Source: DASRDR01 sp963812945 [NCBI: uncultured Candidatus Rokubacteria bacterium] (lineage in GTDB: Bacteria > Methylomirabilota > Methylomirabilia > Rokubacteriales). Taken from it: a DNA stretch of 64,000 nucleotides. A program made the translations under genes and the position numbers. The DNA lies in NCBI GenBank assembly GCA_963812945.1, contig CAWEXD010000008.1, positions 2,480,001-2,544,000 on the forward strand, written 5' to 3'. Below, one piece after another: positions 50,033 through 57,918 of the stretch (its first letter is position 1; each line of letters begins with the position of its first letter). Below the pieces are notes generated by a model, which saw only the letters and a list, made by a program, of their open reading frames with translations, did no database searches and had not been told where the DNA came from.

Positions 50033-50215
50033 CTAGGCCCGCGCGGCTCGGTCCACCGCCGCTGCCAGGACCCGGACCAGGCGGCCCAGCCGGACGGCTT
50101 CCAGATCGCCGCGACGGATCATCGCGCGGATGGTCTGCTCATGGCGGCCGAGCAGGCGCGCCGTGTCGGGCACGGTCAGCAGCAGGGGCGCTCGGAGGAC
50201 AGACTGGGGGCGCAT
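50033..50215 (-). CDS. Small helix-turn-helix (excisionase/MerR-type) protein
   Basis: 60 residues. LTVPDTARLLGRHEQTIRAMIRRGDLEAVRLGRLVRV is the HTH_17/excisionase fold: helix, turn, recognition helix and a wing starting at Gly. Usually binds DNA as Xis or a small regulator. It heads a two-gene run with the coiled-coil protein. No integrase or attachment site is evident, so a phage origin is not supported. Confidence 0.7.
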   Translation of the reverse strand: MRPQSVLRAPLLLTVPDTARLLGRHEQTIRAMIRRGDLEAVRLGRLVRVLAAAVDRAARA

Positions 50216-50457
50216 GCCCTCGACGCGGCAAGATGAGTGCCATCAAGGTCCCGCTCCGACCAGCTGCTCGCCCGCGTGGAAATCCGCGGAAGATTGGGGG
50301 CCCCTGGCCGAGCGCGGGAGACGAGCGCGGGCGCCCGGTAGCCGCTACACGATGGTTCTTACACGGTAGGCCCGCGGGTTCCGAGCGGGGCCGGCGGGGC
50401 GTGCGGCTTCGCGGCAAGCCTTGTCTCGATCATCATAGTGGAATACAATCCACCATA
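50216..50457. other. Intergenic region between divergent HTH and XRE genes
   Basis: About 240 nt. Apart from the promoter-operator at 50421-50460 I see no gene or repeat. Composition drops in GC from 50425 to 50460. Confidence 0.5.
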
Positions 50458-50460
50458 GTG
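50421..50460 (+). promoter_or_regulatory. Promoter with overlapping operator for the XRE-cupin gene
   Basis: TTGTCT (50421-50426), 17 nt, TACAAT (50444-50449). Around the -10 lie an inverted repeat GTGGA-N6-TCCAC (50438-50453) and a direct repeat CATAGTG (50434-50440 and 50454-50460, 20 bp apart). The second CATAGTG contains the in-frame GTG 50458, 8 nt after the -10. Autoregulation by the XRE protein is the simplest reading. Confidence 0.6.
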
Positions 50461-51069
50461 ACACACCGCCGCTTCTCGACAGGGCTCGACATGGCCGGGC
50501 TTGGGGCCCGCGTGCGCGCGGCCCGCCGCGGCCGCGGCCTCTCGCTCGACGACGTCGCCAGGCGCGCGGCCGTCAGCCGGAGCATGCTCTCGGCCGTGGA
50601 GCGCGGCGGGAAGGTGCCCACGGTCCTCGTCCTCGATCGGATCGCCACGGCGCTCGACACGAGCATCGCACGCCTCTTGGGGGAGGAGCGGGCCGCCCGG
50701 GTCGTCGTCCTGCGCCACGGGACCCAGGATGTGGCCCGGGATCCGGCCGGCTGGGAGCGCCGCATCCTCTCCCCGGTCCTCCCCGGGGTGGAGTTCGAGC
50801 TGATGCGAACGACCATCGCGCCCGGCGTCGACGCGGGCGTCTTCGCCCCGCACGCGCCGGGCTCCCGGGAGTACCTGGCCATGGAGAAGGGCGTTCTCCA
50901 GCTGACGATCGACGACACGATGCACACGCTCCGCGCCGGTGACAGCGTCTACTACGAGGGCGACTGTCATCACCGGTTCGTCAACCCGGGTCGAGAGCCG
51001 TGCGTGTACTACCTCGCCATGGCGCTGGGCGAGAGCGAGCCACACGCCCACCGGGGCCGGGCCTCGTGA
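50458..51069 (+). CDS. XRE-family regulator with C-terminal cupin domain
   Basis: 203 residues from GTG 50458 (leaderless candidate) or 192 from ATG 50491. HTH: LGARVRAARRGRGLSLDDVARRAAVSRSMLSAVERG. Cupin domain about 110-195: GSREYLAMEKGVLQLTIDDTMHTLRAGDSVYYEGDCHHRFVNPG, with ligand-type residues, suggesting effector binding. Overlaps the decarboxylase by 4 nt, so it probably controls that gene and itself. The effector may be an amino acid or amine related to the decarboxylase substrate. Confidence 0.9.
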   Translation: MTHRRFSTGLDMAGLGARVRAARRGRGLSLDDVARRAAVSRSMLSAVERGGKVPTVLVLDRIATALDTSIARLLGEERAARVVVLRHGTQDVARDPAGWERRILSPVLPGVEFELMRTTIAPGVDAGVFAPHAPGSREYLAMEKGVLQLTIDDTMHTLRAGDSVYYEGDCHHRFVNPGREPCVYYLAMALGESEPHAHRGRAS

Positions 51070-52553
51070 CGCCGACCCCTCCGGTCCCCCTTCCGCCGCT
51101 CGCCATCGACCCGGAGGCCTTCCGGCGACTCGCCCACCTGGCCGCCGACCTCGTCGCCGACCATCTCGCCCGCATCCGCGAGGGGCCGGTCTTCGCGCCG
51201 ATGACCCCCGCCGAGCGCGCCGCGCTCCTCGAGCATCCTCTCCCGGCGACCGGCGTCGCCCCCGAAGCGCTCCTCGCCCTCGTCGAGCGCGATGTCCTCT
51301 CGCACCCGATGGGGAACGGGCACCCCCGGTTCTTCGGCTGGGTGAACTCGCCACCGGCTCCGGTCGGCATCGTGGCCGACTTCCTCGCGGCGGCCCTCGA
51401 CCCGAGCTGCGCCGGCGGAGACCACGCGGCGATCTACCTCGAGCGCGCCGCCGTCCGGTGGCTGATGGAGCTGGTCGGCTTTCCGGTCGAGGGCAGCATG
51501 GGGCTCCTGGTCAGCGGGGGCTCGATGGCATCCCTCACCTGCCTGGCCGCCGCGCGCCACCGCGCGGCCGCAGCGGACGGCTGGGACCTCCGGGCGCAGG
51601 GGGTCCGAGGCGCGCGGGCGCCTCTGGTCCTCTACCTCTCCGAGGAGGGCCACAGCTGCATCAGGAAGGCGGCCGAGGTTCTCGGGCTCGGCCAGGACGG
51701 GGTGAGCACCATCCCGGTCGACGGCGACCTCAGGATGGACGTGAGCGCGCTCCGCCAGGCCGTGGCGCGGGATCGGGCGGCCGGGCGCCGGCCCTTCTGC
51801 GTGGCGGCGAGCGCGGGGACCGTCAACACCGGAGTGATCGACCCCCTCGACCAGTTGGCCGGGCTCTGCCAGGCGGAGGGTCTCTGGCTCCATGTCGACG
51901 GCGCGTACGGCGCCATCGGCGCCGCGGACCCCGCGCTTGCCGCCCGCTACACCGGGATGGACCGCGCGGACTCGGTGGCGCTCGATCCGCACAAGTGGCT
52001 CTCGGTGCCGGTCGAGTGCGGGTGCGCCCTGGTGAGGGACGGCCAGCTCCTGCGGGACACGTGGAGTCTCGTGCCTCCCTACCTCCGGACCGAGGAAGGG
52101 AAAGGGTTCGGCGGGCTGCCCTGGTACTCCGAGTACGGGTTCCAGCAGACCCGGGGGTTTCGGGCGCTCAAGCTCTGGATGACGCTCCAGCACCTCGGCC
52201 GGCAGGGCGTGGCCGCGCTCGTCGCCCGCCACGTGGCCCTGGCCCGGCACCTGGCGGCGGCCGTCGACCGGGCGGCCGACCTCGAGCGGTTGGCCGACCC
52301 CGAGCTGTCGGTCGTGTGCTTCCGTTACCGGCCCATGGGATGGGCCCGCGACGACGGCCGGCTCGACACGCTGAACAAGGCTCTGGTGGAGCGGGTCCAG
52401 GCTGACGGGCGCGTCTTCCTCACCGGCACGACGCTACGGAAGCGGCTCGCCCTCCGCGCGTGTGTTCTCCACTACGGCACCACGGAGGCCGACGTCGACT
52501 ATCTGGTCGACACCGTGCGGGAGACCGGAGCGCGCCTGGCCGGGAGCGCCTGA
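51066..52553 (+). CDS. PLP-dependent amino acid decarboxylase (AADC/group II)
   Basis: 495 residues, GTG start overlapping the regulator stop (GTGA). PLP Lys310 in SVALDPHKWLSVPVECG; the DGAYG motif (LWLHVDGAYGAIGAADP) supplies the Asp that binds the pyridine nitrogen; HPRFFGWVNSPPAPVGIVADFLAAAL is the N-terminal substrate lobe. Family members act on aromatic L-amino acids or glutamate/diaminobutyrate; the exact substrate cannot be fixed. Regulated probably by the XRE-cupin protein. Confidence 0.92.
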   Translation: MTPTPPVPLPPLAIDPEAFRRLAHLAADLVADHLARIREGPVFAPMTPAERAALLEHPLPATGVAPEALLALVERDVLSHPMGNGHPRFFGWVNSPPAPVGIVADFLAAALDPSCAGGDHAAIYLERAAVRWLMELVGFPVEGSMGLLVSGGSMASLTCLAAARHRAAAADGWDLRAQGVRGARAPLVLYLSEEGHSCIRKAAEVLGLGQDGVSTIPVDGDLRMDVSALRQAVARDRAAGRRPFCVAASAGTVNTGVIDPLDQLAGLCQAEGLWLHVDGAYGAIGAADPALAARYTGMDRADSVALDPHKWLSVPVECGCALVRDGQLLRDTWSLVPPYLRTEEGKGFGGLPWYSEYGFQQTRGFRALKLWMTLQHLGRQGVAALVARHVALARHLAAAVDRAADLERLADPELSVVCFRYRPMGWARDDGRLDTLNKALVERVQADGRVFLTGTTLRKRLALRACVLHYGTTEADVDYLVDTVRETGARLAGSA

Positions 52554-52602
52554 GGGCCGGGCCCACCTGCGGCAGAGACGCGGCGCCCGAGGCCCAGCAG
52601 TC

Positions 52603-53472
52603 CTACAGCTGGCCCGAGCCGAACGTGTCGCAGCGCTTCACGTCACCGGACTCGAGGCCGGTCCGGAACCACCGCACGCGCTGGGCCGAGGAGCCGTGCG
52701 TGAAGGACTCCGGCACGACGACGCCCCGCGACTGTCGCTGCAAGCGGTCGTCGCCGATGGCCGTCGCCGCGGCCAGGGCCGCCTCGACGTCGCCCGGCTC
52801 GAGAATGTTCCGCCGGGCCGCGGAGTGGCCCCACACGCCCGCGTAGCAGTCGGCCTGGAGCTCGAGCCGAACCGACAGGGCGTTGGCGGAGGCCTTGTCC
52901 ATCCGCGAGCGCTGCCGGTGCACGCGGTCGGCGGTCCCCAGGAGGTTCTGCACGTGGTGCCCGACCTCGTGGGAAATCACGTACGCCCGCGCGAAATCGC
53001 CCGGCGCGCCGAATCGCTCGCTCAGCTCCCGGAAGAACTGGAGGTCGAGATAGACCTGGCGGTCGGGCGGGCAGTAGAAGGGGCCGACGGCCGCGCTGGC
53101 CTGACCGCACGCCGACTGCACGGCGCCGCTGAACAGGACGAGCCGCGGGGGCTCGTAGGTCCCGCCGCCCTGGCTGAAGAGCCGACCCCAGGTGTCCTCG
53201 ATGTCCCCGAGCACGGCCCGGACGAAGTCCGCCTGCTTGTCCTCCGGGGGCGGCTGCCGGCCAGGTCCGGCGTCGCTCCCCGGGGGGGGAGCCGTCTGCT
53301 CAAGTCCCTGCTCGAGCCCCCCGAGGAGGTCGAGGGGGTTGGTGCCGGTGAGGACGCTCACCAGGAGGACCACGAGCAGCATGCCGCCGCCCACCTTGAT
53401 CCCCGCGCCACCCATGCGCATGCCCCGCCGGTCTTCGACGTTGTCGCTGCGGCGCATGTCTCTCCAGCGCAT
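52603..53472 (-). CDS. YpfJ/KPN_02809-family neutral zinc metallopeptidase
   Basis: 289 residues from ATG 53472 with AGGAGG upstream. Begins MRWRDMRRSDNVEDRRG, the family signature, then a membrane helix (GGGMLLVVLLVSVLTG). Zinc motif AYVISHEVGHHVQNLLG (HExxH) and RLELQADCYAGVWGHSA with the third ligand. PPDRQVYLDLQFFRELSERFG is also typical. Anchored in the inner membrane with the catalytic domain outside. Function of the family is unclear. Confidence 0.93.
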   Translation of the reverse strand: MRWRDMRRSDNVEDRRGMRMGGAGIKVGGGMLLVVLLVSVLTGTNPLDLLGGLEQGLEQTAPPPGSDAGPGRQPPPEDKQADFVRAVLGDIEDTWGRLFSQGGGTYEPPRLVLFSGAVQSACGQASAAVGPFYCPPDRQVYLDLQFFRELSERFGAPGDFARAYVISHEVGHHVQNLLGTADRVHRQRSRMDKASANALSVRLELQADCYAGVWGHSAARRNILEPGDVEAALAAATAIGDDRLQRQSRGVVVPESFTHGSSAQRVRWFRTGLESGDVKRCDTFGSGQL

Positions 53473-53642
53473 CGGGGCACCTCCTGAGTGGTCCTGGCCG
53501 TCAGGGCCGGCCGGTTCTCCGAGGATGCGCCCGGGACCGCCACGGCGCAAGCGAGGAGGCAAGGTCGGGGCGAGCCGCCGGGGGACGCCGTCTTTACAGT
53601 CGGCCGGGTGGTCGCCGAAGATATCGGGGTTCCCCACTGCCC

Positions 53643-56075
53643 ATGGAAGACCCAGCAAGGCTCGACTCGGCGGCGGCGCTCGCGCGGAGCCCGCTCTTCT
53701 CGCACCTGGGTCGCCTGGACCGCGCCCGGCTCGCCGGCGAGCTCGAGGAGATGCACTTCACCCCCGGCCAGGCGATCGTGCGCCAGGGCGACCGCCCCGA
53801 CGGCTTCTACGTCATCAAGCACGGACGGGCAGCGGTGCTGGACGACACGGCGACGTCGGCCGCCGGCGACGGAACCCAGGCTCAGCCCCTCACGACGCTC
53901 GGAGCGGGCGAGGTGTTCGGCGAGATGGCGCTCCTCACCGAATCGCCGCGCACGGCAACGGTCGTCGCGGAGACCGACCTCACGGTCTGGCGCCTCTCCC
54001 GGCCCCGGTTCGAGGCGCTCCTCGACCACGAGCGCGGCATCGCGCGGAGCATCGAGCGGTCCCTGAGCCACCGGCTCGCCGCGATGAACCACGAGACCGG
54101 GGTCCTCCGGGCCCTCGGACACCGGCTCGCGACCGCGGCGCTGGGGCGCCTCAGCCCGGGCGCCCTGCACCTGGTCGCGAACGTCGCCGTGCGTCCACGC
54201 TGGACGGCCGAGACGCTGCGCCGGACCTGCGCCCGGACCGGGGACGAAGGCGCCTTGACCGAGCTCGTCGGGCAGTCCGGCCTCCTGCGTCTCGAGGGCG
54301 CGGAGGTGATCGTCGACCCGGCGTTCCTCGCCATCGCCGGCGGCGACGCCCGGGAACCCAGTCCCGCCTGGCTGCGGGCGGCAGCGGAGGAGCTGGCGGC
54401 GGACGGTGACGTCGTCGCCGCCACGGACCTGGCGCTCGCCGCGGGGGCTGTCGAGGACGCCGAGCGGCTCCTCGGCACTCACGAAGCGCGTCTCCTCGAG
54501 ACCGCGTCCGCCGGAGATCTCGACCGCTGGCTCTCGGCGGTCGGCGAGCGAGCGCCCGCGCTGGGCGGCCGGCTCAGCGCGCTGCGAACCCGGCTGGTGG
54601 AGCGGATGGAGCCCCCTCCCCAGGCGGCGGCGCCGGGTAGCCGCGAGCGGACGTCGCCGCTCTTCGGGCGGTGGGCACAGGGGCTCGCGACCGTGCGCGC
54701 GCTGAGCGCCCTGGCCGCCGTCGTGGCCTTCGGGCTAGGGTGGTTCCTGCCGCTGCCGGACGGGCTCACGCGCGGCGGCCTCGTCACGCTCGGGGCGATC
54801 GTCGCCACCGTCCCCCTGCTCGTCGCCAACGTGCTTCCCGACTACGTCGTCATGCTCTTCCTGATCCTGGCCCTCGTCCTGCCCGGCCTGGTGCCGCCGT
54901 CGGACATCCTCGGCGGATTCGCCGCGCCCGCCTGGCTGATGATCTTCACGCTCCTGGCGGTGGGGGTCGCGGTGTCCCGCTCGGGGCTCATGTTCCGGCT
55001 CGTCCTCCTGTCGCTCCAGCGGTTGCCTCCCCGGTTCGTCCCCCAGAGCCTGGTCCTCTGCCTCACGGGCGTCCTGATGAGCGCGGGGCTCACCAGCGGG
55101 TCCACTCGGATCGCCCTCGGCGTGCCGATCGCGCGCGGCATCACGGACGCCATGGGCTTCGCCCCGCGGAGCTCCGGCGCCGCCGCCGTCGGGCTGATGA
55201 CGTTCTTCACGTTCCTCCAGATGGGGGAGCTGTTCCAGACCGGGACGTTCACCGGCCTCGTCGTGCACGATCTCCTGCCTCCCGCGGCGCGGAGCGAGAT
55301 CACCTGGTGGCGGTGGTTCTTCGTCGCGCTCCCGCCGTTCGTCTTCGTCGGGACCGCCACGTACCTGTCGCTGCTCTTCCTCTTCAAGCCCCACCGCGAC
55401 GGACGGGTCAACCTCGAGGCCGTGCGGCTCCAGCAGGCGCTGCTCGGGCCGCTCACGCCGAACGAGATCTGGAGCGCGGTGGTGCTGGTCGCCCTCATCG
55501 CCGGCTTCGCGACGCGGCCGTATCACGGGATCGCCCCCGCGTGGCTGGCCCTCGGCGCGTTCCTGCTCCTGTTCACGCTCGGCGCGCTCGACCAGTCGGC
55601 GTTTCAGGGCGGCGGGACACTCGGCCTCCTCGTCTACGCGGGCGTGATCCTGAGCCTGGGCAACGTGTTCGCGACGCTCCACATCGACGCCTGGCTGACC
55701 TCGCTGGTGCAAGGAGGCATGCCGGCCATGGTCAAGAACCCCTACGGCTTCGTCCTGACCATCTCCATCCTGGCCTTCGTCATGCATTTCTTCGTCCCCT
55801 GGATGACCGCGTCGACCATCATCGCGCTGGTCGCCATGCCCATCGCCGAGGGGCTGGGCTTCCATCCGTTTATTCCCGTGCTCGTCGCGCTCATCGCCGG
55901 CGACCACACGATCGTGCCCTACGTGAATTCGGGCTATGCCATCATCTACTTCGCGAGCGAGGGCGATCTCTTCACGCACGCGCAGGCGCGCGTGCCGCTC
56001 GTCCTCGAGGGCGGCTACCGGCTCGCGGCGCTCCTCCTGAGCGTGCCGGTCTGGCAGTTCATGGGGCTCATGTGA
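53643..56075 (+). CDS. Fusion of cyclic-nucleotide-binding domain and SLC13/DASS permease
   Basis: 810 residues. The N-terminal domain (about 15-130) is a cNMP fold: PGQAIVRQGDRPDGFYVIKHGRAAVL and GAGEVFGEMALLTESPRTATVVAE, the phosphate-binding cassette F-G-E-M-A-L-L-x-x-x-P-R-x-A. A 200-residue helical linker follows. From about 345 the protein is an SLC13-type transporter with some 11-12 membrane segments, ending AIIYFASEGDLFTHAQARVPLVLEGG. DASS proteins carry dicarboxylates or sulfate with Na+. The joining of cNMP sensing to a carrier suggests ligand-gated transport; substrate and ligand unknown. Confidence 0.88.
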   Translation: MEDPARLDSAAALARSPLFSHLGRLDRARLAGELEEMHFTPGQAIVRQGDRPDGFYVIKHGRAAVLDDTATSAAGDGTQAQPLTTLGAGEVFGEMALLTESPRTATVVAETDLTVWRLSRPRFEALLDHERGIARSIERSLSHRLAAMNHETGVLRALGHRLATAALGRLSPGALHLVANVAVRPRWTAETLRRTCARTGDEGALTELVGQSGLLRLEGAEVIVDPAFLAIAGGDAREPSPAWLRAAAEELAADGDVVAATDLALAAGAVEDAERLLGTHEARLLETASAGDLDRWLSAVGERAPALGGRLSALRTRLVERMEPPPQAAAPGSRERTSPLFGRWAQGLATVRALSALAAVVAFGLGWFLPLPDGLTRGGLVTLGAIVATVPLLVANVLPDYVVMLFLILALVLPGLVPPSDILGGFAAPAWLMIFTLLAVGVAVSRSGLMFRLVLLSLQRLPPRFVPQSLVLCLTGVLMSAGLTSGSTRIALGVPIARGITDAMGFAPRSSGAAAVGLMTFFTFLQMGELFQTGTFTGLVVHDLLPPAARSEITWWRWFFVALPPFVFVGTATYLSLLFLFKPHRDGRVNLEAVRLQQALLGPLTPNEIWSAVVLVALIAGFATRPYHGIAPAWLALGAFLLLFTLGALDQSAFQGGGTLGLLVYAGVILSLGNVFATLHIDAWLTSLVQGGMPAMVKNPYGFVLTISILAFVMHFFVPWMTASTIIALVAMPIAEGLGFHPFIPVLVALIAGDHTIVPYVNSGYAIIYFASEGDLFTHAQARVPLVLEGGYRLAALLLSVPVWQFMGLM

Positions 56076-56109
56076 CGTGGCGTTGCCCCCAACCGACGGA
56101 GGCGCGGAC

Positions 56110-57507
56110 GTGACCGATCGCATCGCCGACACGACACGACGGGAGGTCTACGCGCGAATCGACCGGCGATTCGACGCGTTCGTGGAGGAGCTTCGCGCCT
56201 ACATCCGGGTGCCGACGATCAGCGCCCGGCGGGAGGCCGAGGCCGAAGGGGCCGAGGCCACGCGGGCCATCCTCGGGCGCCACGGCGTCGAGACCCGGCT
56301 GATGGACGTGCCCGGGGGGCCGGCGATGGTGGTGGGCGACGTCTCCGGGTCGCCCGGGGCCCCGACCGTGATCCTCTACAACCACTACGACGTCCAGCCG
56401 GTGGACCCCCTCGACCAGTGGCGCCACGAGCCCTTCGATCCGGTCGTCGAGAACGGCAAGCTCCACGGCCGGGGCGTGGCCGACACCAAGGGGAACGTCG
56501 TGGCGCAGGCGGTGGCGCAGGCCGTGATCCGGGACGTCCTGGGCACGCTGCCCGTGAACCTCCGCTTCATGGTGGAGGGCGAGGAGGAGATCGGCAGCCC
56601 GCATCTGCCGGCGTTCGCGCGGCGCCACCCGGCGCTGTTCCGCGGCGACGGCGCCACCATCGAGGGCGCCGGACACACGCCGGACGGGGTGCCGGAGGTC
56701 TACATGGGAAGCAAAGGCATCCTCTACGTCGAGCTGCGCGTCCGGACGGCGGCCGTGGACCAGCACAGCTCCCTCGCCACGTCATTGCCCAACCCGGCCT
56801 GGCGCCTCATCGCGGCGCTCCGCACGATCCGGGACGCGCGAGGCCGCATCCTGATCCCCGGCTTCTACGCGGGCGTGAGCCGGCCCACGCGCGAGGCGCT
56901 GGCCTTCCTCCGGAAGAACCCGTTCGACCCCCGGGAGTGGCAGAAGGCCTACGGTGCGACCGAGGTCTTCGGCGGCACGACGCGGCTCGGCCGGCTGATC
57001 GCCTACTGCTACAACCCGACCTGCAACATCGACGGCCTCGTGTCGGGCTACACCGGACCGGGGAGCAAGACGATCAACCCGGCCGACGCGACGGCCAAGC
57101 TCGACTTCCGTCTCGTGCCCGGCCAGCGGCCGCTCCGGATCCTCGCCGCCCTCAAGGCGCACCTTCGCCGGAAGGGCTTCGGCGACATCGAGGTCATCCA
57201 GCACAGCACCTTCGAGCCCGGCGCCTCGCCGATGTCGTCGAGCATCGGTCAGAGCCTCATGGCCGCATGCCAGGACGTCTATGGGCGCTCACCGGCGGTC
57301 TTTCCCTGGATGGGCGGGTCGTCGTCGACGTGGTTCTACACGAGCCGGGGGACTCCCGCGGCCCTGCCGCCCGGAGTCGGCTACAGCGGAAGCCTCATCC
57401 ACGCTCCCAACGAGCACATCCGTCTCGACGACGCCCGGGGCGCGATCAAGGCGTTCGCGGCCATGATGATGCTGTGGGACCGGGGCCCGACTTCCCGGCG
57501 GTCCTGA
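56110..57507 (+). CDS. M20-family metallopeptidase/dipeptidase
   Basis: 465 residues from GTG 56110 (GGAGG 7 nt upstream; GTG 56077 also open). Metal ligands: His and Asp in LYNHYDVQPVDP, Asp in GRGVADTKGN, paired Glu in MVEGEEEIGSPHL and a late His in SLIHAPNEHIRLDD. The dimerisation/lid domain lies between about 190 and 345. This is the CNDP/ArgE-DapE-like group of cytosolic dipeptidases. Placed 35 nt after the transporter, possibly cotranscribed, so it may process what the carrier takes up. Confidence 0.93.
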   Translation: MTDRIADTTRREVYARIDRRFDAFVEELRAYIRVPTISARREAEAEGAEATRAILGRHGVETRLMDVPGGPAMVVGDVSGSPGAPTVILYNHYDVQPVDPLDQWRHEPFDPVVENGKLHGRGVADTKGNVVAQAVAQAVIRDVLGTLPVNLRFMVEGEEEIGSPHLPAFARRHPALFRGDGATIEGAGHTPDGVPEVYMGSKGILYVELRVRTAAVDQHSSLATSLPNPAWRLIAALRTIRDARGRILIPGFYAGVSRPTREALAFLRKNPFDPREWQKAYGATEVFGGTTRLGRLIAYCYNPTCNIDGLVSGYTGPGSKTINPADATAKLDFRLVPGQRPLRILAALKAHLRRKGFGDIEVIQHSTFEPGASPMSSSIGQSLMAACQDVYGRSPAVFPWMGGSSSTWFYTSRGTPAALPPGVGYSGSLIHAPNEHIRLDDARGAIKAFAAMMMLWDRGPTSRRS

Positions 57508-57583
57508 CGAGACGGCCGCCGGCCGGGGACAGGCCCCGGCCCAGCGAGCCGTCGGACCGTTCAGACGTCGCGATTCTGGTGGG

Positions 57584-57766
57584 TCAGTCGCTCGCGAGCT
57601 TGCCGTTGTACCCCCAGTGCGAGCGCTCGACGTCCTGGAAGACGACGTGCACCTGATCGGCCGTCGTCTTTCCGATTCGGACCATCGCCTCGGTGATGGC
57701 GGCCGTGATCTCGCGCCGCTGCTCCGCCGTCCGTCCCGCGTACCACTGGACCGTGATGTTCGGCAT
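57584..57766 (-). CDS. 4-oxalocrotonate tautomerase-family protein
   Basis: 60 residues after the initiator Met; catalytic Pro is the second codon (MPNITVQWYAGRTAEQRREI), and GGAGGAG precedes ATG 57766. TTADQVHVVFQDVERSHWGYNG is the family C-terminal strand-turn. 4-OT enzymes isomerise enol acids using the N-terminal Pro. No aromatic degradation genes are near. A -10-like TACAAC on the minus strand at 57820-57825 may start it. Confidence 0.92.
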   Translation of the reverse strand: MPNITVQWYAGRTAEQRREITAAITEAMVRIGKTTADQVHVVFQDVERSHWGYNGKLASD

Positions 57767-57918
57767 GGGCTCCTCCGGGAGCTTCGCGTGTGAGTAGCGT
57801 GTGACGAATCCCGGCTGGAGTTGTACCATGCGCCGGTTCGAACGCGCACGCCCCCCGTTCCCATGATCCCTCCGCACGTGCGCGGCACCGAGTCGCGGTC
57901 TGCGGGGCGGGCGCCCGC

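Noticed and set aside
50033-50457. Possible phage or integrative element boundary, because of an excisionase-like HTH
   Set aside because: No integrase, attachment repeat, tRNA or change in composition accompanies it; single small HTH proteins are common on chromosomes.
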